A stretch of DNA of 64,000 nt from CAZQRP01 sp964596125 (GTDB lineage: Bacteria > Chloroflexota > Dehalococcoidia > GIF9 > UBA5629): the NCBI GenBank assembly GCA_964596125.1, contig CAZQRP010000002.1, forward strand, positions 62,001 through 126,000, given 5' to 3'. Positions 18,541-27,652 of this stretch are shown in pieces. Position 1 is the stretch's first letter; each line of letters begins with the position of its first letter. The position numbers and the translations under genes were made by a program. The notes under the pieces were generated by a model. That model saw only the letters and a list, made by a program, of their open reading frames with translations. It had not been told where the DNA came from and searched no databases.

Positions 18541-20157
18541 ATGAAAAAAACTGAAGAGTTGAATGAGGTTAAGAAGACATATAGGACTACTGTTGGTGGG
18601 ACTATGATAAAAAGGGTATATACACCGGCTGACCTAGAAGGAATTAAGGAGAAAGAAGAGATAGGTCTCCCTGGAGAGTTCCCATTTACAAGACACATTA
18701 TGTCAAATGGTTATATGGGCAAGCTGTGGACTATGCGTCAGTATGCCGGCTTTGGTACAGTCAAAGAGACAAACGAAAGGTTCAAGTATCTATACAAACA
18801 GGGACAGACTGGCTTTAGTGTTGCATTCCACTTACCCACGCAGGAAGGATATGATTCCGACCATATTCTCGCTGCCGGAGAAGTAGGCCGGTGTGGTGTT
18901 GCTATAGATTCACTCCAGGATATGGAAGAACTCTGGGAAAGTATCCCATTAGCAGAAGTAAGCACGTCAATGACCATAAATGCCACGGCCCCCATTGTAC
19001 TGGCTATGTACGTCGCCGCTGCTGAGAAGCAGGGAACTGATATGAGCAAACTCGCCGGGACTATTCAAAATGATATTCTGAAGGAATACATAGCGAGAAA
19101 TACTTATATCTTTGATCCAGTCACTTCTATGCGATTTGTTACGGACATTTGCTCCTACTGTAGCCATACTATGCCGCTGTGGAACCCAATAAGCATCAGT
19201 GGCTATCACATGCGGGAAGCCGGCGCTACCGCCGCTCAAGAAGCTGGCTTCACACTGGCAAACGGCATTACTTATGCCCGGTCACTGATAGACAGAGGAA
19301 TGAAAGTTGACTCCTTTGCTCCCCGCTTCTCCTTCTTCTTTGGTGCTTACTCCAACATCCTTGAAGAGATTGCTAAGTTCAGGGCTCTGCGTCGTATGTG
19401 GGCCAGGATAATGAAGGATAGATTTAGCGCCGAGAATCCCAGGTCGACCATGTTGAGGTATCATGTTCAGACGGGTGGTTTTACACTTACAGAGCAGCAG
19501 CCGATGAATAATATTATCAGGGTTGCCTTTCAGGCCCTGGCCGCTGTACTGGGAGGTTGTCAATCTTTGCATACGAACTCATTTGATGAGGCACTGGCTT
19601 TGCCAAGTGAGAATGCAGTACAAGTTGCGCTGCGAACTCAACAGATCATCGCCCATGAGACTGGTATTGCTGATACAGTTGACCCACTTGGAGGCTCATA
19701 CTATCTGGAATGGTTGACCAATCAAATAGAAAATAAAGCTATGGAGTACATCAGCATAATAGACAAAATGGGTGGTTCACTGAGAGCAATAGAAAAAGGA
19801 TTTATCCAGAAAGAAATAGCCAGATCAGCTTATGATTATCAGAGAGCAGTAGACTCCGGCGAGCAAGTGGTCGTTGGAGTTAACAAATTTATATCAGATG
19901 ATGACTATGAACAGGAAATCCTGGAGATCGGCACCGAGATCGAGGAAAAACAGAAAGACAGGTTAAAGAAACTGAAGCGAGAGAGAAATAACCGCAAAGT
20001 TACAGAAATACTGGGGAGCGTAAAAGAAGTTGCCAGGAGTAACGAGAACATAATGCCGGTTCTCATCGAGGCAGTTAAAACATATGCTACGGTGGGAGAA
20101 ATAAGCGATACGCTGCGGGATGTATTTGGGGAATATAGAGCGCCAAATATGCTATAA
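18541..20157 (+). CDS. Methylmalonyl-CoA mutase large (catalytic) subunit
   Basis: TIM-barrel half of a split B12-dependent acyl-CoA mutase, interconverting methylmalonyl-CoA and succinyl-CoA. Core motifs are WTMRQYAGFGT (63-73), GQTGFSVAFHLPTQEGYDSD (88-107), NTYIFDPVTSMR (187-198) and ISISGYHMREAG (217-228). Y58 and R198 correspond to the tyrosine and arginine that define methylmalonyl-CoA specificity (Y89 and R207 of the P. shermanii enzyme), arguing against isobutyryl-CoA mutase. The normally conserved AFDLPT is AFHLPT here (H97). At 538 residues it lacks the B12 domain, which is encoded by the next gene 18 bases later. Confidence 0.88.
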   Translation: MKKTEELNEVKKTYRTTVGGTMIKRVYTPADLEGIKEKEEIGLPGEFPFTRHIMSNGYMGKLWTMRQYAGFGTVKETNERFKYLYKQGQTGFSVAFHLPTQEGYDSDHILAAGEVGRCGVAIDSLQDMEELWESIPLAEVSTSMTINATAPIVLAMYVAAAEKQGTDMSKLAGTIQNDILKEYIARNTYIFDPVTSMRFVTDICSYCSHTMPLWNPISISGYHMREAGATAAQEAGFTLANGITYARSLIDRGMKVDSFAPRFSFFFGAYSNILEEIAKFRALRRMWARIMKDRFSAENPRSTMLRYHVQTGGFTLTEQQPMNNIIRVAFQALAAVLGGCQSLHTNSFDEALALPSENAVQVALRTQQIIAHETGIADTVDPLGGSYYLEWLTNQIENKAMEYISIIDKMGGSLRAIEKGFIQKEIARSAYDYQRAVDSGEQVVVGVNKFISDDDYEQEILEIGTEIEEKQKDRLKKLKRERNNRKVTEILGSVKEVARSNENIMPVLIEAVKTYATVGEISDTLRDVFGEYRAPNML

Positions 20158-20175
20158 ATTCAGGAGGGTTCTGTT

Positions 20176-20589
20176 ATGTCTACAAAAAGAATACGGCTCC
20201 TTATAGCAAAGCCCGGGCTCGATGGTCATGATCGGGGGGCCAAGGTGGTTGCCCATGGTTTGCGAGACTTTGGTATAGAAGTAATATATCTTGGACTAAG
20301 ACTCACACCAGAACAAATCGCAGAGGCAGCAATACATGAAGATGTAGATGTGGTCGGTCTAAGCTGTTTATCGGGTGCTCACATGTCATTATTTCCGAAA
20401 ACAGTGCAACTTGTTAGAAAAAAAGGCGGTAAAAAAATATTGTTTGTGGGCGGAGGAATTATACCCAGGAAAGATGTTACCAAGTTAACGGAAGCTGGAA
20501 TAGCCAGAGTCTTCGGACCGGGAACAACTATTAATGAGATAAATGAATTTATCAAAACAAAATTGGTGGAGAAAGATAGTGATAAATAA
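20176..20589 (+). CDS. Methylmalonyl-CoA mutase B12-binding subunit
   Basis: Small cobalamin-binding subunit that completes the split mutase. The DxHxxG motif is DGHDRG (16-21), with H18 the lower axial ligand to cobalt. GLSCLSGAH (61-69) and FVGGGIIP (90-97) line the nucleotide-tail pocket. The 137 residues match the usual length of free-standing mcmB proteins. GGAGG lies nine bases before the ATG. Its end overlaps the start of the epimerase gene by 11 bases. Confidence 0.93.
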   Translation: MSTKRIRLLIAKPGLDGHDRGAKVVAHGLRDFGIEVIYLGLRLTPEQIAEAAIHEDVDVVGLSCLSGAHMSLFPKTVQLVRKKGGKKILFVGGGIIPRKDVTKLTEAGIARVFGPGTTINEINEFIKTKLVEKDSDK

Positions 20590-20980
20590 AATTCACCACA
20601 TAGGAATAGCGGTAAGAAGCATTGAGGAAACGGCCAATTTATATACCCGGTTACTGGGACTGAGGATTGAAGAGATAAGTGCAGTGCCTGATCAGAAGGT
20701 CAAAACTGCAATTTTACCGGTGGGTGAAACGGTAATAGAGCTTGCTGAACCTACCGATCCGCAGGGACCTATTGCAAAGTATATACAAAAGAGAGGTGAA
20801 GGGATTCACCACATAGCCCTGGAGGTCAATGATATAGAATCTACTCTTGAAACATTAAAAGGAAAAGGGATTCATCTCATTGATGAGCATCCGAGAATCG
20901 GCGCTTCCGGCCACAAAATAGCCTTTGTACATCCGAGGGAAACCAAGGTACTAATAGAACTCGTGGAGTCCTGCGAATAG
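20579..20980 (+). CDS. mce: Methylmalonyl-CoA epimerase
   Basis: Vicinal-oxygen-chelate enzyme that interconverts the (R) and (S) epimers of methylmalonyl-CoA, linking the mutase to propionyl-CoA metabolism. Metal and catalytic segments are KIHHIGIAV at the N-terminus, GIHHIALEV in the middle, and FVHP and VLIELVE at the C-terminus. An ATG at 20543 is in frame, but the GTG at 20579 lies behind GGTGGAG and gives the family-typical start directly before KIHHIGIAV. The resulting 133 residues are normal. It overlaps the B12 subunit gene, indicating coupled translation. Confidence 0.9.
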   Translation: MINKIHHIGIAVRSIEETANLYTRLLGLRIEEISAVPDQKVKTAILPVGETVIELAEPTDPQGPIAKYIQKRGEGIHHIALEVNDIESTLETLKGKGIHLIDEHPRIGASGHKIAFVHPRETKVLIELVESCE

Positions 20981-21467
20981 AGCACAATCACGATAGAGTC
21001 TAGAATTAAAGTATACAAAAAGCACCTGAGTTGTTGCTACTATATTTCGGCTGATGGTATATTAAATAATGTTACGAGTATATAAAGTACGTTCTTATCT
21101 CAGTAATAATACAAAACCTGTAAGAAACTATTCATGCCTTTATAGCAAGTAACTGGGATTTCGACGTTGTGCTGTCTTTTCAGTTCAATGGATTTTTTCA
21201 ATATAAAGACCAAGGTCAAAAGACTAAGGTCATCGGTAACAAATATGTTATAGTCAGGTGACATCGGTAGAAAGGAGGTTATGTTCACAATAATTTAGAG
21301 AAGAAGTTTGGATACCCCCTGGCTTATTCCAGCAGATCAGGAGGTTGAAGCCTTTTAAAATGCCAGGATCATTTGTTTCATGGGTATAACTCGGTATAAC
21401 TCTTAGATTTGTTAAGATGTTAAACCATAGGTTACTTTGTTGGACTAGAAATTACTAGGAGGAAAAG
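20981..21467. other. Intergenic region with orphan Shine-Dalgarno sites
   Basis: Nearly 490 bases without a supported gene. Two strong GGAGG sequences occur. One (AAAGGAGG at 21271-21278) precedes a five-codon frame ATG-TTC-ACA-ATA-ATT-TAG at 21281-21298. The other, about 80 bases later, precedes a nine-codon frame. These may be remnants of decayed genes or short leader peptides ahead of the enoyl-CoA hydratase, or chance. A 62-codon minus-strand frame at 21100-21288 is not convincing. Confidence 0.4.
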
Positions 21468-22250
21468 ATGACATTTAAAAACATTGTTTTTGAAGTAAAA
21501 GATAAAACGGCGTGGATAACTCTTAATAGGCCCGAGGTTCTAAATGCGTTAAATACTGCAACGCTTGATGAGATTGATTCAGCTCTGGACGAAATAGAAA
21601 AGAACGATAACATATGGGTAGGAATCTTCATTGGAGCAGGCGATAAAGCTTTTGCAGCCGGGGCAGACCTGGGTGAAATCAGCAAACTTACTTTAACTGG
21701 GGCTCTGGCATACTCAAGAACTGGCCACAGAATTTTCGGAAAGATTGAAAAACTTGGAAAACCTTTTATAGCTGGCATCAATGGCCTGGCGCTTGGTGGC
21801 GGACTTGAACTAGCTTTAGCCTGCAACCTCAGACTAATGTCTGAAAAAGCAAAGGTAGGATTCCCGGAACTCGGATTAGGGGGAATACCGGGCCTTGGTG
21901 GCACTCAGAGATTACCCCGTACTATCGGTAAAAGCAAGGCGACCTGGTATATTCTGACCGGCGAAAATATAGATGCAACTTCGGCATTGGCAATGGGACT
22001 GGTACACAAAGTAGTAGCTCCGGAAAGCATTATAGAGGAATGCGAGAAACTGGCTAATCTTTTGTGTCAAAAAAGTCCAATTGCCATGAAGCTGGCTTTG
22101 CAGGCAATCAATTCAGGAAATGAAATCGATCTGGAAAATGGCCTTGATCTCGAAGCCGTCTTAATGACGCTGGCAAGTTTAACAGAAGATTCTAAAGCGG
22201 GAATTGAGGCTATTATGAACAAGCAGAAACCGGTATTTACAGGGAAATAA
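21468..22250 (+). CDS. Enoyl-CoA hydratase/isomerase family protein
   Basis: Crotonase-fold enzyme, probably hydrating 2-enoyl-CoA to 3-hydroxyacyl-CoA. The oxyanion-hole segments are AFAAGADLGEI (61-71) and GLALGGGLELA (106-116). Both catalytic glutamates of the rat hydratase are conserved (E114 and E134, 20 residues apart as expected), in GGGLELAL and GFPELGLGGIPG. The length of 260 residues is standard. AGGAGG lies five bases before the ATG. It is separate from the mutase operon and followed by a strong hairpin terminator. The chain-length preference is unknown. Confidence 0.93.
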   Translation: MTFKNIVFEVKDKTAWITLNRPEVLNALNTATLDEIDSALDEIEKNDNIWVGIFIGAGDKAFAAGADLGEISKLTLTGALAYSRTGHRIFGKIEKLGKPFIAGINGLALGGGLELALACNLRLMSEKAKVGFPELGLGGIPGLGGTQRLPRTIGKSKATWYILTGENIDATSALAMGLVHKVVAPESIIEECEKLANLLCQKSPIAMKLALQAINSGNEIDLENGLDLEAVLMTLASLTEDSKAGIEAIMNKQKPVFTGK

Positions 22251-22651
22251 GCGAATAAGTGGTTACGGGGCAAATCCACAGTGGGAACCATGGATACCAA
22301 TGACTATGGTGGATAAAAAGAAGGACTTAAATTTGCAATTTAAGTCCTTCTTTCCAATCAGTGGCACGTGCTATATTTGAACTAAAGACATTATGTAAAG
22401 AACCAGGCTCATTACTGTTTTATATATCCAACCAAGCTGTAAATTATTAGCAAATGGGGCTCAGCAGCGGAGTCGAAATTAAATGATGACTTAAAGTAGT
22501 ACAGGCATACTGCCGTTGAAAATGCCCCGCGATAGGCCTTTAAGAACATACTTATCAGTTCTCGCTACTGGCAACATAGTTTAACAGGTACTACCCGATA
22601 ACAAAATACTATCAACCATTCACCTCCTTTAAGGCAATCGATGACACGCTT
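22251..22651. other. Intergenic region carrying a terminator
   Basis: About 400 bases between the hydratase and the accessory cluster. It holds the hairpin at 22317-22353 and otherwise no gene or recognisable RNA. The next gene has only a weak ribosome-binding site, so its start is less certain. Confidence 0.55.
22317..22353 (+). terminator. Strong hairpin terminator after enoyl-CoA hydratase
   Basis: A perfect 17-base inverted repeat (22317-22333 and 22337-22353) with a three-base loop TGC. The left arm begins with an A-run and the right arm ends in TTCTTT, so it could terminate from either direction. It starts 67 bases after the hydratase stop and separates the metabolic region from the accessory cluster. 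Confidence 0.75.
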
Positions 22652-24289
22652 ATGAAACAAAATGTTCAGAACTCAATTCAGCGTATAGTGGTGAACACCA
22701 GCTTTTTCCCTTTTACTCACCTCTATCAGAAGATCTATGATCTGTCGATCGCCGTGGCTGTATTATTACTAAAGAGAGCAGAGGGAGTTGCTGCGATTTA
22801 TTTACGCCGAGGAGTAGGTCAAGGTGAGATAGTTTATGGACTGAGCGATATCGATTTATCGGTCATTTTAAACGATCAGGATGAAGATGAAGAAGCATCT
22901 TCAGTCAAGGAAAAAGTTAGAGTAATTTATAACAGACTATCGCACCTTATCCCACTTTTCGGAGGTGCGGACTCAGAACTGGGTGTATACTCGGTCTCTG
23001 AGTTTCTGGAACTTCACGATGATTATGATTTTCACCGGTATAGACTTAATAGAGGTAAGTACAAATGGAAGCTGCTATTTGGCCGGGACATCGTGAAAAC
23101 ACTACCGGAATTACCGGATTCCGAACTGCGCTTGCCTGCTACCGAAGAATTAAAGGTATGGTGGGAATTCCTTGTCGTCGAATTTGCCCGCAGTTTTCCA
23201 TCTCCTGGCTTCAAAAAAAAATACCTGTGGTATAAAGCAATCTCCGAAGCCGCGCGGGTCTATCTCTTTGCGTGTTGTGGAAAAAATAGTCAGAACAGGG
23301 AGTCTGCTTTAAATGAAGTAAAGAACTATCTGCCTGATGAAACTCGCAGGCACATCGATGTAATTAAGGATTACAGGACTAACCTAAACTCACCCGAAGA
23401 CCTGTTACCAGACGAGCTAATTAAATTGTATGTTCACCTGGCCAGTAAGACATTTAAAGAAGCCGAAACTAAAGTGTACGGCCAGACAAAGGGAAGAGCA
23501 GCGATATTAAACTTCCCCACTACCAACGATCCTATAGCAAACCGCAACGCTACCGGTCCATTAGGGGAGTTAATGACAGAAATTAGCAGTAAACTGGAAA
23601 CATACCTTGAGTATATTGCTTTGATACCGCAAATTGAGTTTAATGCAGATGTTTATAACAACTCCGATATCGACTCTTTTTACCTGGTAGTAAGTCAAAA
23701 GAACTGGATACCGGTTGAGAAACTCAAGGAAATCCGTCTGCTTTTCGAACAATGCATGCTCCGCCAGGAAATCGAACCGTTCACCGTTGTCGATAATGAT
23801 ATTGCATTCTCGCTGCGAGCGGACAAACCACTGCACAGTATCAAAAGTGGTGGTATGAGTCCATTATTTTTTTCGCTGCTGCGCTCGGGTATGCTAAAAC
23901 CAGGCCAACCTCTTTTCCGAAAAAAGACTGAGACCATTCATTGTCATCTACCACCACAAACATTTGAAGAGACGATCCATAAAAGGGCCCGTAAAATCAG
24001 CAAAGTAATCCTGGACAATAACATCTATAAACTGAAAACATTGAGTTTCCTGCGGTTTTTCTGGGCCGCTGCTCGAACTAAATTATTAGCCCGGTCTCTT
24101 GATAATAATGATGCAATCTGTATTCCAATCACCAGTAGACAAATTCTTGATATGCTCATTAAATCATTTCCTGATGACTCAGATTGGCTAAAAAGACTGC
24201 ATACCGAGTATATTAACGAGTTGCTGGGGGAAGAGAATGAGTCCCACTATTTCTTCACAAAATCAATAGCATTCTTGAATCGTGTATAA
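22652..24289 (+). CDS. Nucleotidyltransferase-fold protein, possibly two-domain
   Basis: A 545-residue soluble protein I do not recognise as a named family. The N-terminal part has a polymerase-beta-type nucleotidyltransferase signature: LRRGVGQGE, then GLSDIDLSVIL (63-73), giving the G-S-x10-D-x-D arrangement only loosely. A helical region follows (about 160-280). A second segment NADVYNNSDIDSFYLVV (331-347) looks like a degenerate repeat of the signature. The ATG has no strong Shine-Dalgarno. It opens the accessory cluster and lies 20 bases before the glycosyltransferase. It may adenylylate or nucleotidylate a sugar or protein, but this is a guess from the fold. Confidence 0.55.
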   Translation: MKQNVQNSIQRIVVNTSFFPFTHLYQKIYDLSIAVAVLLLKRAEGVAAIYLRRGVGQGEIVYGLSDIDLSVILNDQDEDEEASSVKEKVRVIYNRLSHLIPLFGGADSELGVYSVSEFLELHDDYDFHRYRLNRGKYKWKLLFGRDIVKTLPELPDSELRLPATEELKVWWEFLVVEFARSFPSPGFKKKYLWYKAISEAARVYLFACCGKNSQNRESALNEVKNYLPDETRRHIDVIKDYRTNLNSPEDLLPDELIKLYVHLASKTFKEAETKVYGQTKGRAAILNFPTTNDPIANRNATGPLGELMTEISSKLETYLEYIALIPQIEFNADVYNNSDIDSFYLVVSQKNWIPVEKLKEIRLLFEQCMLRQEIEPFTVVDNDIAFSLRADKPLHSIKSGGMSPLFFSLLRSGMLKPGQPLFRKKTETIHCHLPPQTFEETIHKRARKISKVILDNNIYKLKTLSFLRFFWAAARTKLLARSLDNNDAICIPITSRQILDMLIKSFPDDSDWLKRLHTEYINELLGEENESHYFFTKSIAFLNRV

Positions 24290-24309
24290 TTTACTGAGTT
24301 TCATAAATT

Positions 24310-24753
24310 ATGGCCAAACACTTTTCTGTATCAGTTGTCATTGCCACATGTAATAGAGCCTCTTGGCTGCAAGATACTCTGTTATCGTTAACCGCTCAAA
24401 CTCGACCGCCCGATGAGGTAGTGGTGGTTGACAACGGTTCTGAAGACACCACAAAGGAAGTCATCTCAAGCTTTGGTGATAGGTTGAATATCAAATATAT
24501 ATATGAAGCGGTAAGAGGAATTCCCTATGCTCGAAATAGGGGGATTAGAAATGCCAGTGGTGATATTATCGCTTTCATTGATGACGACTGTATTGCTGAC
24601 GAAAACTGGCTCAAATATATTGAGATCCCCTTTATTAGAGACCCCAATGTTGGTGCTGTCGGCGGTCTTGTCTCCTATTTTAAATTAGGAGAGGATAACA
24701 TTGAGGAGTTTTATCTAGAGAATATGGGTTCAGTCGAAGGAAACCAGCAATAA
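24310..24753 (+). pseudogene. Family 2 glycosyltransferase, N-terminal half (frameshifted)
   Basis: Nucleotide-binding half of a GT-A glycosyltransferase. SVVIATCNRASWLQDTLLSL opens the domain (7-26). VVVDNGSEDTT binds the nucleotide sugar, and AFIDDDCIADENW holds the DxD-type metal site near residue 95. The frame stops after 147 residues, before the acceptor and catalytic-base region. The rest of the enzyme continues in the next frame from 24719, so one extra base in about 24719-24751 explains the break. It may be an assembly error or a genuine inactivating frameshift. Confidence 0.8.
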
Positions 24754-24757
24754 TTTT

Positions 24758-25453
24758 ATGATAATACAGATACTCGCTAACTTAATCGATGAAGGTTACC
24801 TGAAAAAAGAAAACCAGAATGTTGTTTCTCCCTTTTTTGCCGGGACTAACGTAGCTTTTCGCAAGCAAGCCATTACGCAACTGGGCCCTTATGATGAATA
24901 TTGCCGTAGTGGAGAAGACCAGGACATTTGCCTGCGGTTAGCCAATACCAGATGGGAACAATATTACGAACCCAAGTCTATCGTGAGGCATAAAAACAAA
25001 ATGTCTTTTAGGGTGTTTACTCGTAAATGGTTAACGTATGGTTTCTATCACCCATATTTGTTTAGGAAACACGGCTCTAAAGGTTTGAAAATCTATAAAG
25101 CAAACCAGAAAAGTAAAGACCAGTCGATTTACACTTGCTTATTGGACACGAAATTTCCATTTCATATTTGGATTTTCGTGACCCCTTTTCTCACGATGCA
25201 TATCCTCTTTTTATTGACTATTTTATTATTACTAGCTGGTTTAAATATACTGGCTTTCACGTGCGGTTTCATAACTCTGATTGTTGCTGTCCGCTATTTC
25301 TGGTTAGATATAAAAAGAAAAAACGTCCTACAAGGTATGGCTTTTGTCTCTCTTAGATACATAGCAAACCTGGCATTGTGGCTGGGTGGATTCACGGGTG
25401 GAATAAAATTTAAAATGTTGTATATAAGCGGGACATTGGATTATAAAAGCTAA
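24758..25453 (+). pseudogene. Family 2 glycosyltransferase, C-terminal half (frameshifted)
   Basis: This frame (open from 24719; first ATG 24758) supplies what the preceding fragment lacks: FAGTNVAFRKQAITQLGPYD, the catalytic-base motif SGEDQDICLRL, and YEPKSIVRHKN. Two or three hydrophobic segments near the C-terminus (around 135-185) suggest membrane attachment. No ribosome-binding site precedes the ATG, as expected for an internal part of a larger gene. Removing one base near 24751 would join the halves as QQNFMII. The fused protein would be about 380 residues, a normal size for this type. Confidence 0.78.
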
Positions 25454-25487
25454 AATGCTTTAGGTTCATTCATCAGGAGACAGACAT

Positions 25488-26549
25488 ATGTCACAAGCTA
25501 TCTTAAAGGGCGGAATCGTTGGTTGTGGTGCCGCAGCAACCGTAGCTCATCTACCCGCCTGGCACGCTCTAAAAGATATTGAAATTGTGGCAGCCTATGA
25601 TCCAAACGAAGAGGCAGCTATTAATGCGGCAAAGCGTTGGGGCATTCCTAATATTTACAAGGAGCTCTCCCAGATGCTGGAGAACGAGAAACTGGATTTC
25701 ATTGATATCTGCTCGCCTCCGCAGACACATCGCCAGATAGCAATCCAGGCAATGGAAGCCGGATTACATGTCCTGGTTGAGAAACCAATGGCACTTAGTG
25801 TAAAAGAGGCCGAGGAAATGATTTCCAGTGCTAGGAAGCATAACAGCAAGCTATGCGTCGTTCACAATCATCTATTCAATCCGGCATTTCAAAAGGTGAA
25901 AACCCTTGTGGACAGCGGAGCTATCGGGGACCTCCTGGCTGTTGAGATACATTTGTTATGTGGAAAAGAAGGGTATCCCACCATGCAAAACCACTGGTTC
26001 CATGATCCATCGTTACCCGGTGGCATGTTAAATGAGAATACTCCTCACCCTGCCTACCTGGCACTTGCATTTCTTGGTACCATTAGCTCTGTTCAAGCTG
26101 TTGCCAGAAAGTACAACCAGTATCCTTGGGCAAGGGAGGATGAACTGAAGGTTTTGCTCAAAGGAGAGAAAGGACTGGGTGTTTTTACTGCATCCTTCAA
26201 CTCACCCAGGGAATTTCTCACATTGAACGTTTTCGGAACGAAAGCCTTTGTCCATGTTGATCATATAACCCAGATAATGACCTGTAGACGGCCTCGTTCA
26301 AATAAGCTTCATGGTCTGTTGTTAGACAGATTAGATTCAGTTCTACCAGTCATTACTGCGGCCGTATCTAGTATAGCGTACAGACTTCAAGGTAGAATAC
26401 GTAATAAACTGGGTCATCAGATATTAATTCAAAAATTCGTTGAAAGCCTGCAAAACGACTCAGAACCTCCGGTTACCGGTGATGAAGGCAAGGAAACGAT
26501 ACAATTACTCGATGAGATATGGAAACAGTTAAACAATTCCAAATGCTGA
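25488..26549 (+). CDS. Gfo/Idh/MocA family oxidoreductase (copy 1)
   Basis: NAD(P)-dependent sugar or cyclitol dehydrogenase family. The Rossmann loop is GGIVGCGAAATVAHLPAW (8-25) and the catalytic lysine lies in VLVEKPMA. The C-terminal alpha/beta domain follows, and the 353 residues are standard. AGGAG lies about nine bases before the ATG. A full-length paralog is at 28951-30021, with nearly the same N-terminus and upstream bases. It lies between the broken glycosyltransferase and a methyltransferase, so it probably oxidises a sugar made in this cluster. The specific substrate is unknown. Confidence 0.88.
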   Translation: MSQAILKGGIVGCGAAATVAHLPAWHALKDIEIVAAYDPNEEAAINAAKRWGIPNIYKELSQMLENEKLDFIDICSPPQTHRQIAIQAMEAGLHVLVEKPMALSVKEAEEMISSARKHNSKLCVVHNHLFNPAFQKVKTLVDSGAIGDLLAVEIHLLCGKEGYPTMQNHWFHDPSLPGGMLNENTPHPAYLALAFLGTISSVQAVARKYNQYPWAREDELKVLLKGEKGLGVFTASFNSPREFLTLNVFGTKAFVHVDHITQIMTCRRPRSNKLHGLLLDRLDSVLPVITAAVSSIAYRLQGRIRNKLGHQILIQKFVESLQNDSEPPVTGDEGKETIQLLDEIWKQLNNSKC

Positions 26550-26654
26550 AGATGATACCGGACTGAGGACGAAAGGTCATGGTGTTATATGAAGGTAATA
26601 TATCATAAAATTGAGAGTAATAGAGGCAGTCCATCGGTCAGCAAGGGAGATGTA

Positions 26655-27542
26655 ATGGGAAACATAGAAATAGAAGGTAATTATTACAACGCAAAAGAAT
26701 ACTGGGAGTGGAGAGCCAAGAAATATGGATCTTCGTATAAAGGATGGAGGGCTATCTATCTAATTAGCGCAGATAAGCAATTCTTCGACTATAATGACAC
26801 AATTGACAAGCGTACCGTCTTAAATTTTATTGAAGTACAACCCGGTATGAATATTCTAGACATTGGATGCGGCGTAGGGAGATGGTGTATGGAATTTGCA
26901 AGGAGAGGTGCCAAGGTAACCGGCGTTGATATTAGCGAAGAGATGATAAGGATAGCACATGAAAATATGAAAGGTGAGGGTCTCACAGGGAACCTGATGG
27001 TCAGAAGTGTCGATACAATAGACTTTGCAGACAATAGTTTCGATCTTGTAACCAGCATGGCTGTTCTCATGCATGTAACCGATCCTGATAAATTCCAGAA
27101 GGGCTGCAGAGACATCGTGAGAGTAACAAAACCCGGGGGACAGATATTGCTGAAAGAGTGGGCACCCCCAACAAGAAAGGAATTCAGGAATTTTAAGCAT
27201 ATAATTGGCAGACCATATCGAGAATATATAGAGGTGCTGGAAAGAGAAGGGGCTTTTCTCATAAAAAAGAGGGGGATTGGTCTTTGTAGACCACTCAACA
27301 CAGTATATGGTCTAACTGCCGACCGTCTGGTATCAATCCTGAAAAAGAGAGCAAACAATATAGATGAGTCCTCTGATAATGAGGAGTTCACAAATGCCAG
27401 CTATCCAAAGCTACTCAAGCTATTTCATCTCGGCAGAAGGTTACTTATTATGATATCAAAGCCGGTCGAATTATATCTTGTTCCCTTGTGGCCCTTTAGC
27501 AGACTTTCAGAAAATAAACTCATGCTATTTCAAAAACGTTAG
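26655..27542 (+). CDS. SAM-dependent class I methyltransferase
   Basis: Methyltransferase with a Rossmann-like fold. Motif I NILDIGCGVGRW lies at about 66-77, with VTGVDIS as motif II and FDLVTSMAVLMHV as motif IV. The N-terminal YYNAKEYWEWRAKKYGSSY resembles small-molecule methyltransferases of polyketide or sugar pathways. An ATG at 26589 would add 22 residues, but the ATG at 26655 has AGGGAG six bases upstream and is preferred, giving 295 residues. It sits inside the first oxidoreductase-radical SAM unit and has no counterpart in the second. The acceptor is unknown. Confidence 0.83.
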   Translation: MGNIEIEGNYYNAKEYWEWRAKKYGSSYKGWRAIYLISADKQFFDYNDTIDKRTVLNFIEVQPGMNILDIGCGVGRWCMEFARRGAKVTGVDISEEMIRIAHENMKGEGLTGNLMVRSVDTIDFADNSFDLVTSMAVLMHVTDPDKFQKGCRDIVRVTKPGGQILLKEWAPPTRKEFRNFKHIIGRPYREYIEVLEREGAFLIKKRGIGLCRPLNTVYGLTADRLVSILKKRANNIDESSDNEEFTNASYPKLLKLFHLGRRLLIMISKPVELYLVPLWPFSRLSENKLMLFQKR

Positions 27543-27652
27543 CTTAATTCCTAGAATTGATGGTAATCCGGCCAGACTAATAAAAAAAATTGCAGAGGTC
27601 AAGAGGTTACGAATTGTCACCAGGCAGATTACGGATCAATGATAAGGCTGAA

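Noticed and set aside
26789..27391. 200-codon minus-strand frame opposite the methyltransferase
   Set aside because: It lies antisense to a clear methyltransferase with intact SAM motifs and shows no family features.
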